A stretch of 64,000 bases of DNA from an uncultured Poribacteria bacterium (GCA_951828515.1 OX639992.1:3760217-3824216), one strand, 5' to 3'; positions 1-9,216 are shown, counted from the stretch's first letter. Numbers and translations: made by a program. Notes: generated by a model from the letters alone, not told the origin.

Positions 1-987
1 CAGTATGGCAGACAAACCTATCCGGGTGAGAATCGCTATAAGATTATCAGCCGGTATCGTGGGTATCACGGGTTTACGTACGGTGCGATGTCAGCAACAG
101 GACAGGCACGCAGACGGAAGGCGTTTGAACCGCTCGTTCCAGGTTTTCCGCATGCACATCCACCCTACTGCTACCGGTGTCCTCTTGGCTTAGACGTTTC
201 TTCTTGCGGTATCGCATGCGCTGATGAAATTGAACGGATAATTCAGTCGGAGGGACCCGAAACCGTGATTGGTGTCATCGCTGAGCCTATCATCGGTGGT
301 GGCGGCGTGATTGTCCCGCCAGATGAATATTTCCCGAAGTTGAGACAAATCTGTGACGATTACGGACTGCTTCTCATCCTTGATGAGGTAATCACCGGTT
401 TTGGACGCACTGGAAAGATGTTTGCCTGTGAGCATTGGGACGTACAGCCTGATCTTATTACGCTGGCAAAGGGGCTGACGAGTGGTTATCTACCGCTCGG
501 TGCATGTGTCGCCTCAACAGCGGTCTTTAACACATTCCTTGGCGAATCCGATGAAAACAAAGAATTCGCCCAAGTTTGCACCTACGGCGGACACCCAGTG
601 GCATGTGCCGCTGGGATTGCGAACCTCGAAATTCTTCAAAAGGAACGCCTCTGGGAGAATTCGGAGAAGGTCGGTGCGCATCTGCTCTCGAAATTAGAAA
701 CCTTGCGTGACTTACCCATTGTCGGTGATGTGCGTGGCAAAGGGTTGATGATAGCTGTGGAATTTGTCCAAGCCGATGGCACGCATCTGGAAACGGCAAC
801 GACCAACCAAATTGTGGGTCAGTTGCGAGACTTTGATACAGGGGGAATCATCGTCGGAAAAATCGGACACGCTGTTGATGAACCGGAAAACATCATTTAC
901 ATCGCGCCACCCCTGATTCTCACAGAAGCAGAGGCGGACAGAATTTTTGAAACGTTACGTCAAGTATTTATCCAACAAGAGTTTTAA
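1..987 (+). CDS. class III aminotransferase, 5' end outside the window
   Basis: PLP-dependent class III (omega) aminotransferase; the amino donor cannot be read from the sequence. The frame is already open at base 1 and has no start in the window, so roughly the first hundred residues are missing and 328 remain. Family marks seen are YRGYHG, the AEPIIGGGGVIVPP loop, DEVITGFGRTG (the Asp that contacts the PLP ring nitrogen) and LAKGLTSGYLPLGA, which holds the Schiff-base lysine. The C-terminal small domain (GKGLMIAVEF) is complete. Its last 33 bp overlap the end of mtnP tail to tail, so the two genes are convergent and not an operon. No frameshift is visible. Confidence 0.9.
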   Translation, partial: QYGRQTYPGENRYKIISRYRGYHGFTYGAMSATGQARRRKAFEPLVPGFPHAHPPYCYRCPLGLDVSSCGIACADEIERIIQSEGPETVIGVIAEPIIGGGGVIVPPDEYFPKLRQICDDYGLLLILDEVITGFGRTGKMFACEHWDVQPDLITLAKGLTSGYLPLGACVASTAVFNTFLGESDENKEFAQVCTYGGHPVACAAGIANLEILQKERLWENSEKVGAHLLSKLETLRDLPIVGDVRGKGLMIAVEFVQADGTHLETATTNQIVGQLRDFDTGGIIVGKIGHAVDEPENIIYIAPPLILTEAEADRIFETLRQVFIQQEF

Positions 988-1812
988 TTCGTGCCGCTTG
1001 GCCGTTGGTATCTTGTCTGGTTGTGTAGCGAGTGCATATTGAAGGGCAGTTGAACAGGCACAGTTCCGTTCTCCCTCTGGGATTTTCGCAACAGCACTTC
1101 GGATGATCTTTTTGGAAGCCTCCACATTGGCACGGACATTGTCGAGAATCATCTCGGTAGTAACGTGATCATGTTCCGGATGCCAGCAATCATAATCCGT
1201 AGAGCATGCGAGGACGGCGTAACAGATTTCTGCCTCGCGTGCTAATTTGGCTTCTTGTGCGGCTGTCATTCCAATAATATCGAAACCGAGAGTCCGATAT
1301 ACGTTCGATTCTGCTTGTGTTGAAAACGCTGGTCCCTCCATACAGATATAAGTGCCGCCGTTATGTGCGGTTGCACCGACATCGGTTGTTGCAGCGTATA
1401 AAGAGTCACTCAGGATTGAACAGAAGGGGTGTGCAAGACTAATATGTGCGGCAATGCCGTCACCGAAAAAAGTTGATTCTCGGTACTTGGTGTGGTCGTA
1501 GAGCTGATCTGGTACAACGAAATGGCGGGGTTCAATTTCTTGTTTTAGGCTCCCGACAGCACTGACAGCAATGAGCCATTCTACGCCCAACGATTTTAAG
1601 GCATAAATATTCGCGCGGACGTTAATCTCAGAAGGAAGGATCCGGTGACCAACGCCGTGCCGTGGTAGAAAAACAACGGGTTTCCCATCAAGGTTTCCCA
1701 GAATAAGAGCATCGCTCGGTTTGCCGAACGGGGTTTCCACGGTAGTTTCTTCGATGTCTGTTAAGCCTTCCATCTGATAAAAACCGCTGCCGCCAATAAT
1801 TCCGATACGCAT
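955..1812 (-). CDS. mtnP: S-methyl-5'-thioadenosine phosphorylase
   Basis: Phosphorolysis of 5'-methylthioadenosine to adenine and methylthioribose-1-phosphate, in methionine salvage and polyamine by-product removal; cytoplasmic. It has 285 residues, normal for the family. Seen in order: IGIIGGSGFY (phosphate loop), FLPRHGVGH, CMEGPAFSTQAE (substrate pocket), GMTAAQEAKLAREAEI and STDYDCW; the last is typical of MTA phosphorylases rather than purine nucleoside phosphorylases. The ATG at 1812 lies directly behind an R1 element, whose AAGGA is the ribosome binding site, 10 nt away. Other salvage genes are not adjacent. Confidence 0.93.
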   Translation of the reverse strand: MRIGIIGGSGFYQMEGLTDIEETTVETPFGKPSDALILGNLDGKPVVFLPRHGVGHRILPSEINVRANIYALKSLGVEWLIAVSAVGSLKQEIEPRHFVVPDQLYDHTKYRESTFFGDGIAAHISLAHPFCSILSDSLYAATTDVGATAHNGGTYICMEGPAFSTQAESNVYRTLGFDIIGMTAAQEAKLAREAEICYAVLACSTDYDCWHPEHDHVTTEMILDNVRANVEASKKIIRSAVAKIPEGERNCACSTALQYALATQPDKIPTAKRHELKLLLDKYLT

Positions 1813-1927
1813 TTTTAATTGTTCCTTGCGGAGTTATCAAGTAGGTTTCGTACTTGATGTGCCTTTCTATAGAGTTAGGGGAAATGCCCAAGCAAAAACC
1901 CCTCCACTTTGTTTCGGGCTACGGGTT
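1813..1927 (-). repeat. R1 element, copy A (upstream of mtnP)
   Basis: Dispersed R1 repeat read on the minus strand. The 5' hairpin lies at 1899-1919 (GCCC, 13-nt loop GAAACAAAGTGGA, GGGG) and the 3' end is CCGCAAGGAACAATTAAAA followed directly by the mtnP ATG. An extra 8-bp stem (ATCAAGTA/TACTTGAT) lies at 1837-1859 between hairpin and ribosome binding site. Confidence 0.8.
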
Positions 1928-2041
1928 TTGTATTATACCAAGAACCTGCGCATAATGAAATTATGCCTGTTTTAGACCTACCGGCATCATTTGTCTTTAC
2001 TTTACTTATGGAGCGCAGTTCAGGAGACCAGAGTTAAAAAA

Positions 2042-2863
2042 ATGGCATTCTTGCATTGTGGTAATTTAACGCTTGAGGGAAAATCCAGTTCCGCCGTCGC
2101 AACTTACATTCGCGTAAGAGAGCTGGACCTCGTTTTCGATTTAGGCAGATGTCCGATGAATTTTATCGGCATCGGCAACGTTTTCATTTCCCATTTCCAC
2201 CTCGATCACTACTTCGGATTACCTATCTACATCAGTCAGCGCTGGCTTGCGGGCATACCGCCGGGCAATATCTATGTTCCGTGGAGCGGGTCTAAGCAAC
2301 TGATGCACATTCTTGATAGGCTCTCGGCGTTGGATACCGGTAGGAGTTGGGCGTATCAAATCACACCGGTTCGGGTAGGTGATGAAATTCCGTTTCGACA
2401 AAATTTGGTAGCACACATTTTGCCAAGCGATCACAGTGTCCCGTCTGTTTCTTATTTGATTTGTGAGGTACGCAAGAAACTAAAGCCAGAGTTTCAGCAT
2501 TTGTCAGGACGCGACATCGCGGAACTGAAACATTCAGGAGTCGAGATAACGACAGAGGTGCAATTGCCCTTAATCGCCTACTTAGGAGATACGCGGAGTA
2601 TCCCGCTTGATGCACACCCATTACTCAAGCAGTGCAAAGTCCTAATTTGCGAATGCACATTCATCTTACCGGAGCATCGAGTACGTGCGAAGCGGACAAT
2701 GCATCTGCATCTTGAGATGTTGCCCTCAATTTTGTCAGAGATTGAAAGCGAACATATCGTCCTAACCCACTTTTCCCGCCGTTATACACCGGAACTTATC
2801 CGCCAAAAAGTCTTCAACCACTTACCGCCTGAGGAACGCTCTCGAGTTCAACTGTTCCTTTAA
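2042..2863 (+). CDS. ribonuclease Z-like metallo-beta-lactamase-fold hydrolase
   Basis: Metal-dependent hydrolase of the RNase Z/ElaC branch of the MBL fold, possibly a tRNA 3'-end endonuclease. Seen are the HFHLDH metal motif (SHFHLDHYFGLP), a later DHS histidine, YLGDT with the bridging Asp, ECTF, and the LTHFSRRY block characteristic of RNase Z. About 273 residues. The open frame extends upstream to a TTG at 1991, but the ATG at 2042 gives the expected N-terminus (AFLHCGNLTLEG); an AGGAG lies about 15 nt before it, a rather long spacing. The usual RNase Z N-terminal GTxxGxP signature is degenerate, so the substrate is uncertain. The 3' end overlaps the next (minus-strand) gene by 50 bp. 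Confidence 0.8.
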   Translation: MAFLHCGNLTLEGKSSSAVATYIRVRELDLVFDLGRCPMNFIGIGNVFISHFHLDHYFGLPIYISQRWLAGIPPGNIYVPWSGSKQLMHILDRLSALDTGRSWAYQITPVRVGDEIPFRQNLVAHILPSDHSVPSVSYLICEVRKKLKPEFQHLSGRDIAELKHSGVEITTEVQLPLIAYLGDTRSIPLDAHPLLKQCKVLICECTFILPEHRVRAKRTMHLHLEMLPSILSEIESEHIVLTHFSRRYTPELIRQKVFNHLPPEERSRVQLFL

Positions 2864-3854
2864 GGACGGTCCCTGCCCGTTCCATGTAGAGATGTGTTGT
2901 CAGGAGTGCCCAGACGGGTGCGAATACAGCGTCTATCAATATACTTACAACGAGCATCACCACAATTGCCCAAGTAGGTCCATCCTGTAAAGTTATTTGG
3001 ACATGGCCACCCAAAAAGATACTAAAGAATTTTCCTGATAGCAGGACCTCACGCAAGGGCACAAATTCAGGCGCGGAAACAGAAAGCAGTAGCAATGTTA
3101 GACCGAGAATTGCGGTAGTAAACACCATTGTCACCAAAACAAGCAGCAGGTACATACCGAAAAACCTACCCCATGTCCCCCGAACAAGTTGACTGCTCCG
3201 GCGTAGGGCAGCCACTACCGATAGATTTTCAATAATGACACACTGATTACTAAGACTCCATTTTACCAAAAAATGAAACATGGCAAGGTTAACAAGCGAC
3301 AGGATCAGGAACATCGTGACTGCAAGTCCCACCGAAAGTCTTCTCAACACGAGGGATGCGAAGACAACACCCGCACCCGTTGAGAGTAGCCATAACAAGA
3401 TATATACTCCCAAAATGGGCACAACCTTGCGGCGGGTCTGTTGCCAAGTCTCGCCAAAAGTGATAGCCACACCACGATGTTGATGGACTATGATAAAAGC
3501 GAAAGGACACATCGCTAACCATAGGAAGCCAATATCAAAGGCAGAGCCATGGAAGCCAACGTATGTCTTTACACCCGAGGACTCGGAGACTGGCTGAAGG
3601 GTTTCACTTGAGCCAGCAGAGATTAATGAGTTGACTCCCGCTGATGTGCTAAAAGTCCATTGTGCCTCCGGGTTCATCTGTTTGAAAAAGAGAAACCAAC
3701 CAATGTAAAGTATGAGACTGGCAATGATAAGGGGTAACATCACACGCCAGAACAGACCAAAATGGTTCCGATACTCTCGGAATATCGTTGAGATAAGTCC
3801 GGACTGCTGTGGCACGGAAGTCGTGTTACTCGTGTTTTCCAAAGCATCCTGCAT
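2814..3854 (-). CDS. polytopic membrane protein, function unknown
   Basis: About 346 residues with six likely membrane segments: near residues 35-60 (VMLPLIIASLILYIGWFLF), after FDIGFLWLAMCPFAFIIV, a VVPILGVYILLWLL segment, LAVTMFLILSLVNLAMF, MYLLLVLVTMVFTTAI and IVVMLVVSILIDAVFAPVW. It resembles the membrane domains found beside glycerophosphodiester phosphodiesterases, but I do not recognise a defining motif. The ATG at 3854 is preferred over an upstream TTG at 3887 because GAGGATAAAACT precedes it at good spacing. It converges on the RNase Z-like gene with a 50-bp overlap of coding ends. Confidence 0.8.
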   Translation of the reverse strand: MQDALENTSNTTSVPQQSGLISTIFREYRNHFGLFWRVMLPLIIASLILYIGWFLFFKQMNPEAQWTFSTSAGVNSLISAGSSETLQPVSESSGVKTYVGFHGSAFDIGFLWLAMCPFAFIIVHQHRGVAITFGETWQQTRRKVVPILGVYILLWLLSTGAGVVFASLVLRRLSVGLAVTMFLILSLVNLAMFHFLVKWSLSNQCVIIENLSVVAALRRSSQLVRGTWGRFFGMYLLLVLVTMVFTTAILGLTLLLLSVSAPEFVPLREVLLSGKFFSIFLGGHVQITLQDGPTWAIVVMLVVSILIDAVFAPVWALLTTHLYMERAGTVLKGTVELESVPQAVSG

Positions 3855-4184
3855 AGTTTTATCCTCTACCGGGACATAGCGAAACAAAATGAAAAAAGGA
3901 CACAGTGAATCACTGGTCCAGCACAGTAGTCAGGTGACGTTCTAATTTCAAACATTGCAGTTAATATAGCAATTCCCTACCTGCGGGATAGGTTTCAAAT
4001 AAGCCTCTAATGCGTGATGTCGGGGGGTGTATGTAGGGGCAAGTCCCTATGCCATCCATCTTCATGCATTTATGAACGATGAAGAAGCACAGGGTCTCGC
4101 CCTACAACACATGACCGATCACTCTTCTACTAAAGCGGTGTAGGGAAACCGAGTATAGGAGGGTGGTTTCCCTAAAAATTGAAA
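3855..4184. other. intergenic stretch, no gene seen
   Basis: 330 bp between the membrane protein start and the end of the TPR lipoprotein gene. It holds short dispersed words such as GTAGGGGCAAGTCCCTAT near 4033 and GGGTCTCGCCCTACAAC near 4092, which recur in related form elsewhere in the window, but no convincing gene, RNA or terminator. Confidence 0.5.
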
Positions 4185-5585
4185 TTAACTGCCCATGCCA
4201 GGGTGGGAACTGGCATCTTGGTCAGACGTTCCCGCTTCTTGTTCCTCGTAGAACTTGTATCCGTCTTCGTCCTGATCAAGTTCATACTGACGTACAATCT
4301 GCTCTGCTTCACGAAGGTAAGGGGTATCTCCCTTTGTAATGCTCATATAGGCTTTGAATCCTTCATAAGCAGCCCCGAATTCACGAATGGAACGATAGCA
4401 AACCGCCTGTTGGTAGACGGCTTCGTTTCGCCATACAGACTCCGGAGCGTTTTCAAACAGATTGTCGTATGCCTCAATTGCACGCTCGTACTCAGCATTT
4501 TGTTGATAAAGGGTACCGGTACGATACAATGCGTCTGCGGAGGCAAATTTCTTATGGGATAGATCTCGCGCCAACGTCTTGTAGGCATTAATAGCACGGG
4601 GGAAGTTGCGAAGTTTTTCCCAGTTACCCCCAATCTGTTGAAAGTTCTGAACGACTTGGTCACTATATCCCATCACCCACATATCAGCGGGTGTAATTTT
4701 CCGTCCAGTCTTTTGGTATTCGACTGCTTTCTTATTGCGGAACTTATTAATTTCATCCATCAGAAAACTAATCTCTATCAGGATTTCATTTGTCTGCTTC
4801 AGAAGTGTTCCAGCCTGCGAAGCCTCGTAAGAATCTGGAAACTTCTCAGCGACACCGACAAAGGCGGGCCAGCCGCCTCCATAGTCGAAAAGAGTGTAAA
4901 AATAGACGTTGCCGATCTGGAATTGCGCCTGCGCTGCTTTGGAGTGTTCAGGAAACTCTTCGACCATTCGTTCGTAATTGCGGATGGCTTCGGTATAATT
5001 CTCTAAGCTTTCATAAGCACGAGCGACATCGTAGAGTGCCTCTGCAGCGATGTTAAAGGTCTCATCCGTTGGCGAATCATCGTAGATAGCTTTATAGTTT
5101 TGGTATTCAGCGCGCTTTGCCTTAATGACCTCGCGGTTCTTTCGAATATTCGCCGTACCACTTTTCGCTTCGTTTGCGTAATATCCGGTGGGATCTAACG
5201 CTACAATGGCTTGATGATGCTCAACCGCTTTATCCCAATCGTAGCGACGCTTATAGATTTTGGCGATCTGGAAGTGTGCACGCTGTGCCCATTTCCCTTT
5301 CGTATCGCGTTCGATGACCTCTGAATAGAGTGCTATCGCTCTGTCGTAAAGTTCTTGTTGTCTCTGGCGTTTCTCCTCCATTCTTGCCGGATCATCATCG
5401 CGTACTTCCATAGTTTCAGCTTCGTCAAACGCGCTGTCGGCGTTCTGGAGCTTGGCACCGAGTGGAATAATGTTAATACCGCCTTGCCCGCACCCGATAA
5501 TCGTCACTGTGAGAAAAGCGAAGGCAAAGATGAGAAGACAGGCTCGATCTATTCGGAGACCGGAGTCGTATGTGAAACGGTTCAT
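4185..5585 (-). CDS. TPR-repeat lipoprotein (BamD/YfiO-like)
   Basis: Secreted lipoprotein with tetratricopeptide repeats, 466 residues. The N-terminal segment (ACLLIFAFAFLTVTIIGC) ends in a lipobox (TIIGC) near residue 32. TPRs follow: residues about 78-150 (YDRAIALYSEVIERD and WDKAVEHHQAIVALDP), 180-245, and 330-430 including YERAIEAYDNLFENAPES. The last part is acidic and low complexity. The layout resembles outer-membrane lipoproteins of the BamD type, but BamD is about 250 residues, so a direct role in beta-barrel assembly is only a guess. A strong ribosome binding site (AAGGAGG) lies 7 nt before the ATG at 5585. The gene stands alone. Confidence 0.85.
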   Translation of the reverse strand: MNRFTYDSGLRIDRACLLIFAFAFLTVTIIGCGQGGINIIPLGAKLQNADSAFDEAETMEVRDDDPARMEEKRQRQQELYDRAIALYSEVIERDTKGKWAQRAHFQIAKIYKRRYDWDKAVEHHQAIVALDPTGYYANEAKSGTANIRKNREVIKAKRAEYQNYKAIYDDSPTDETFNIAAEALYDVARAYESLENYTEAIRNYERMVEEFPEHSKAAQAQFQIGNVYFYTLFDYGGGWPAFVGVAEKFPDSYEASQAGTLLKQTNEILIEISFLMDEINKFRNKKAVEYQKTGRKITPADMWVMGYSDQVVQNFQQIGGNWEKLRNFPRAINAYKTLARDLSHKKFASADALYRTGTLYQQNAEYERAIEAYDNLFENAPESVWRNEAVYQQAVCYRSIREFGAAYEGFKAYMSITKGDTPYLREAEQIVRQYELDQDEDGYKFYEEQEAGTSDQDASSHPGMGS

Positions 5586-5933
5586 TGTGAGTCCTCCTTA
5601 GAAAAATAGAAATGTGCCGGTGTATTTTTAATCAGAACAACATAACTAACCGGCTCCCGTTCATTGTTGGAAATATTATACTAAATTTACAAAAAATGTC
5701 AATTCTTTTTTAATTTTTTAAAAATTCCAATCAGTTTGATTCTTGCCAAGATTTGTGCGAAATCCGAAGATTATATCTATAGAAAGAGACAAACACAAAC
5801 AGGAAAAACTTGACAAACATCTGTAAATATGTAAAAATTGCGTTTGTACAAAATGGTTAATATCCCAACAGCGGGATCATGTGTTCAACATAAATTTTTC
5901 CATCTGAAAGTCAAAGGGTATAAGGAGGAAAAC
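5586..5933. promoter_or_regulatory. divergent intergenic region with a likely plus-strand promoter
   Basis: 348 AT-rich bases between two divergent genes. A plausible promoter for the reductase gene is TTGACA at 5810-5815 with TAAAAA around 5832-5837 (16-17 nt spacing; weak -10). The TPR lipoprotein is expected to have its own promoter on the other strand, not clearly resolved. Confidence 0.45.
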
Positions 5934-6848
5934 ATGGCACAGTCACAAAATAGGGCAGATTACAAAATTGGTGTTGTAGGGGTAGGCAGAATGGGAGCAA
6001 ATATCGCTCGACATCTTAATGATGAAGGGTTTGATGTTACCGTTGTGTACGATGCCGCAAACGAGCGTGCACAGGAACTCGCATCAGAAATCGGAGCAAC
6101 AGCAGCAGGAGAACTCGCGAAAGTTACATCACTCGCAGACTATATCATTACCGTGGTTACGGACGATGCCGCGATGCGGACAATTTTTTCTGACGATGCA
6201 GAAGACAGCCTGCTTCAAAGCGCATCTGGCAAAGTCTTTATTAACTGTGCCACGATTAGTCCGCAGGTTCACGTGGATGTCGAGCAACTCGCGGCGAAGC
6301 ATGGGGCTGAGAGCCTTGAAGGGTGTATGGCAAGTAGCATCACACAGGCGCGGGAAGGCACACTTTACCTCATGTGCGGCGGTAAAAAGGAAACATTCGA
6401 CAAGACACGCGCTATTCTGGATTCAATGAGCATTTCGCTCCGTTACATCGGGGCAGCCGGTCAGGCAGCACAGGTAAAGGCACTCGTTAACATGGTGATG
6501 AACATCAATACCGCAGGCCTCGCTGAAGGACTCGGCTTAGGTTCAGCACTCGGATTGGATCTAGCAATGTTACAGGAGGTCTTTTCGCAAACAGGGGCAA
6601 ACTCCCGTGTCTTGGAAACCGATGGCGAAGACATGGAGGCGCGCGATCATGAGTGTTATTTCTCCGCTGCTCATGCATCCAAAGATTCAGGGATCGCGCT
6701 TGATTTGGCAGATGACGCTGGTATTTCTCTCCCACTCGCTCAGGCAACGAAGGCGCAGTATGATCGGATGATTGAATTTGGGTTGGGAGATCTGGATAAG
6801 TCGGGTGTTGCTGAACTCACGTTCCCCGGACGGGGACCGAAGAATTAA
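5934..6848 (+). CDS. NAD(P)-dependent 3-hydroxyisobutyrate-dehydrogenase-family reductase
   Basis: Beta-hydroxyacid dehydrogenase family, about 304 residues, cytoplasmic. The Rossmann motif is GVVGVGRMGANIARHL near residue 12, the family's active-site lysine lies in QAAQVKALVNMVMNIN, and the C-terminal KDSGIALDLADDAGISLPLAQA block matches the family. The substrate could be 3-hydroxyisobutyrate, tartronate semialdehyde or another beta-hydroxyacid. The ATG at 5934 follows AAGGAGGAAAAC, an excellent ribosome binding site; the frame is open 32 codons further upstream but lacks one there. It is monocistronic as far as can be seen. Confidence 0.92.
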   Translation: MAQSQNRADYKIGVVGVGRMGANIARHLNDEGFDVTVVYDAANERAQELASEIGATAAGELAKVTSLADYIITVVTDDAAMRTIFSDDAEDSLLQSASGKVFINCATISPQVHVDVEQLAAKHGAESLEGCMASSITQAREGTLYLMCGGKKETFDKTRAILDSMSISLRYIGAAGQAAQVKALVNMVMNINTAGLAEGLGLGSALGLDLAMLQEVFSQTGANSRVLETDGEDMEARDHECYFSAAHASKDSGIALDLADDAGISLPLAQATKAQYDRMIEFGLGDLDKSGVAELTFPGRGPKN

Positions 6849-6969
6849 AACGTCTGAGTCCTCATCACGAAATCAGGGGTGAGGGGCGGGCGTTTGTGGC
6901 GGCGACTATAATTATTATCATTGCTCTCGTGACCGAGCGGTGTGATAGTATCGAGTGCAAAATTGGTCC

Positions 6970-7085
6970 AAAGCGCGTAGCCTGCAACAACAGCACAGGG
7001 TTTTTGCTTGGGTATTTCTTCAAGATTTAAGAAAGGCGCGTTAAATCACAAACCTATGATCTTTAACCGCATGGAAAAATTAAAA
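6970..7085 (+). repeat. R1 element, copy N (runs into the nucleotidyltransferase start)
   Basis: R1 copy with the GCCTGC-type 5' hairpin (GTAGCCTGCAACAACAGC at 6977). Its 3' end reads CCGCATGG then AAAAATTAAAA at 7067-7085. The usual AAGG ribosome binding site has become ATGG, and this ATG (7071) is in frame with the downstream gene. Confidence 0.65.
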
Positions 7086-7802
7086 GGCGTAATCCTCGCA
7101 GGTGGACTCGGCACCCGTTTGCATCCACTCACAAAAGTCACCAGTAAGCACCTCTTGCCTGTAGGTAACGAGCCGATGGTGTTTCATAGTGTCAAGCAAT
7201 TTACGACCGCAGGAATTACCGATATCCTTATCGTGACGAACTCTCAATATGTTGGAGACTTCGTGAAAGTCTTGGGGGGTGGAAGTGGTTTTGGGTGTGA
7301 ATTCACCTTTCGGGTGCAAGAGGAAGCCAAAGGCATCGCACATGCCCTTGCAATGGCAGAAGGGTTCGCCAACGGTGGTAGAATCGCTGTTCTGTTGGGG
7401 GACAATATCTTTGAAACCTCTATTCGGCAAGCTGTTACCGACTTCCAGACACAACAGCACGGAGCTCGAGTCCTGCTCAAACAGGTGTCGGATCCAGAAC
7501 GTTACGGCGTAGCGACGTTGGACGGGGACCATATCGTCGCAATAGAAGAGAAACCGAAGCATCCGAAAAGTGATTACGCAGTCGTGGGGGTCTATTTCTA
7601 CGAGGCATCCGTGTTTGACATCATCCGTACAGTTGAACCTTCAGCACGCGGGGAATATGAGATTACCACTGTCAACAACGCTTATATTCAGCGCGGAGAA
7701 CTTGAATACAGTCTTGTCCAGGGAGAATGGATTGACGCGGGTACCTTTGAATCACTCACTGAAGCACATCAGATTTTACTGAATTCCTCGGAGTGGCAGT
7801 AA
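7071..7802 (+). CDS. sugar-1-phosphate nucleotidyltransferase (RmlA-like)
   Basis: Transfers a nucleotidyl group to a sugar-1-phosphate, supplying activated sugars for surface polysaccharide or glycolipid synthesis. Seen are the nucleotide-binding loop (GVILAGGLGTRLHPLT), KHLLPVGNEPM, the metal/sugar region LLGDNIF, EEKPKHPKSDYAVVGVYFYE and GEWIDAGTFESL near the C-terminus. It has 243 residues, like the short thymidylyltransferases. Starts are possible at 7056 and 7071; the latter ATG lies inside a mutated R1 copy and has no clear ribosome binding site. A membrane glycosyltransferase follows 109 bp downstream, so the two may act in the same glycan pathway. Confidence 0.9.
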   Translation: MEKLKGVILAGGLGTRLHPLTKVTSKHLLPVGNEPMVFHSVKQFTTAGITDILIVTNSQYVGDFVKVLGGGSGFGCEFTFRVQEEAKGIAHALAMAEGFANGGRIAVLLGDNIFETSIRQAVTDFQTQQHGARVLLKQVSDPERYGVATLDGDHIVAIEEKPKHPKSDYAVVGVYFYEASVFDIIRTVEPSARGEYEITTVNNAYIQRGELEYSLVQGEWIDAGTFESLTEAHQILLNSSEWQ

Positions 7803-7911
7803 GAGTGGTTATCAGTTATCAGTAACTCCCCTTGATTCCCTTATCACGCGGATAAAGGTTTTCGTTTAACAAGAGAAACACGCAAGCCAAACACCCGCGA
7901 CAACTATTAAA
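7803..7911 (+). repeat. R2-type repeat fragment
   Basis: Between two genes, GGTTATCAGTTATCAGTAAC (7806) and TCGTTTAACAAGAG (7863) match the arm and core of R2 (compare 44701-44818). No gene. Confidence 0.5.
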
Positions 7912-9129
7912 ATGGACGAAAAACCGATTCTATCCATTGTGGTCCCCGTTTACAACGAAGAAGAAAACGTTCGCCTATTGTTTGAAAAGATCCAAGCGGT
8001 ATGTGAGACGATCGGTGAAACTTATGAGGTGTTGTTTGTAGACGATGGAAGTCACGACGCAACCTTCGCAGTGCTTTCGGAACTTAGCGAGCAGAGATCG
8101 GAACTGAAGGTCATTCGATTTGAAAAGAATGCGGGGCAGACAGCAGCGATGGCGGCAGGATTTGAATTCGCACAGGGGCAACGGATCATCAGTATGGACG
8201 GTGATTTACAAAACGATCCCGCCGATATTCCGAAATTGCTTGAGAAACTCGACGAAGGCTACGATTTGGTGTGCGGATGGCGAAAAGAACGACAGGATAA
8301 ATTTTTGACACGGCGCGTCCCGTCTATCGTTGCGAATTGGATAATTGGCAAAGTAACGAGAGTCCCCATCCATGACAACGGATGTTCACTTAAAGCGTAC
8401 CGAGCATCGGTTATCAAACAGGTCCCGCTCTATGGAGAGATGCACCGATTTATCCCCGCGATGTCTACAGTCGTCGGTGCGCGTATCGCTGAAATTGTTG
8501 TCACACATCATCCACGACGTTTCGGGAAAAGCAAGTACGGACTTGGCAGGGTATGGCGCGTGATGCTGGACATTATCGCCTTTAAGTTTATCATCTCCGT
8601 TTTTGCGCAACGTTCCAAACCACAAAAACCATCAATGCGACAGCGGTTGTCGAATGTTCTTTTCAAACCGAAGCAGAGGGTATTTCGCGTTGCCGCATTC
8701 CTAAGTCTCCCTTTCTTTGTATTGGGGCGTGTTTTGTTCGGAAATGCTAACGTTGCGGCACTGAGCTGCTTCGGCTTAGCGATAGCCCTACTAACACTTG
8801 GGTGGATAACTGAGAACACGATTCAACACGCCAAAAAAGAGTCATCTACATTCGGCACACTCGCACGTTTTTTTATCATTCGGTGTAAACGGAGACCTAT
8901 TCGATGTTTTGGACCCGCTGGCGCGGCTTTGTTCATACTCGGTGGCATCCTCTCAATCGTGCCTTTCAATACTCTGTTGCTGAAAATTTTTAACATCGGA
9001 TCATCGAACCCGAGTGCTATTTTTGTCACCAGCGGAATTTTAGTATTCTGCTCTGGTTTGTTTGGTGAACTCATCACTTATGCCAACGCAAAGCGGGTGA
9101 AAGACTATACGATTGGAGGGCGGATATAA
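7912..9129 (+). CDS. membrane-anchored family 2 glycosyltransferase (DPM1/GtrB-like)
   Basis: GT-A fold glycosyltransferase likely using a nucleotide sugar to charge a polyprenyl phosphate. Motifs seen: SIVVPVYNEEENV (residue 8), FVDDGSHD (42), MDGDLQNDP as the metal-binding DxD region (95) and GCSLKAYRASVI (about 157), all typical of polyprenyl-phosphate sugar transferases. The C-terminal third has four hydrophobic segments (from AAFLSLPFFVLGRVLF on), so it is an integral membrane protein. 405 residues is longer than the roughly 310 of simple GtrB proteins. It sits after the nucleotidyltransferase. No strong ribosome binding site precedes the ATG. Confidence 0.88.
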   Translation: MDEKPILSIVVPVYNEEENVRLLFEKIQAVCETIGETYEVLFVDDGSHDATFAVLSELSEQRSELKVIRFEKNAGQTAAMAAGFEFAQGQRIISMDGDLQNDPADIPKLLEKLDEGYDLVCGWRKERQDKFLTRRVPSIVANWIIGKVTRVPIHDNGCSLKAYRASVIKQVPLYGEMHRFIPAMSTVVGARIAEIVVTHHPRRFGKSKYGLGRVWRVMLDIIAFKFIISVFAQRSKPQKPSMRQRLSNVLFKPKQRVFRVAAFLSLPFFVLGRVLFGNANVAALSCFGLAIALLTLGWITENTIQHAKKESSTFGTLARFFIIRCKRRPIRCFGPAGAALFILGGILSIVPFNTLLLKIFNIGSSNPSAIFVTSGILVFCSGLFGELITYANAKRVKDYTIGGRI

Positions 9130-9186
9130 GCAACGCACCTAAAAGTCGAAACGGGCGTTGTTTCTCCGCAAGGAACAATTAAAAAT
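9130..9186 (+). repeat. R1 element, copy B (3' end only)
   Basis: CGTTGTTTCTCCGCAAGG then AACAATTAAAAAT at 9153-9186 is the R1 3' module upstream of the class V aminotransferase. The 5' hairpin is absent; the preceding gene ends at 9129. Confidence 0.6.
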
Positions 9187-9216
9187 AAATTTCCGGTAAC
9201 TGAAACTTACATTTAT

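Noticed and set aside
1861-1930. Terminator or riboswitch specific to mtnP (SAM-like)
   Set aside because: The stem-loop and tail match R1 copies upstream of unrelated genes, so it is not a methionine-specific leader.
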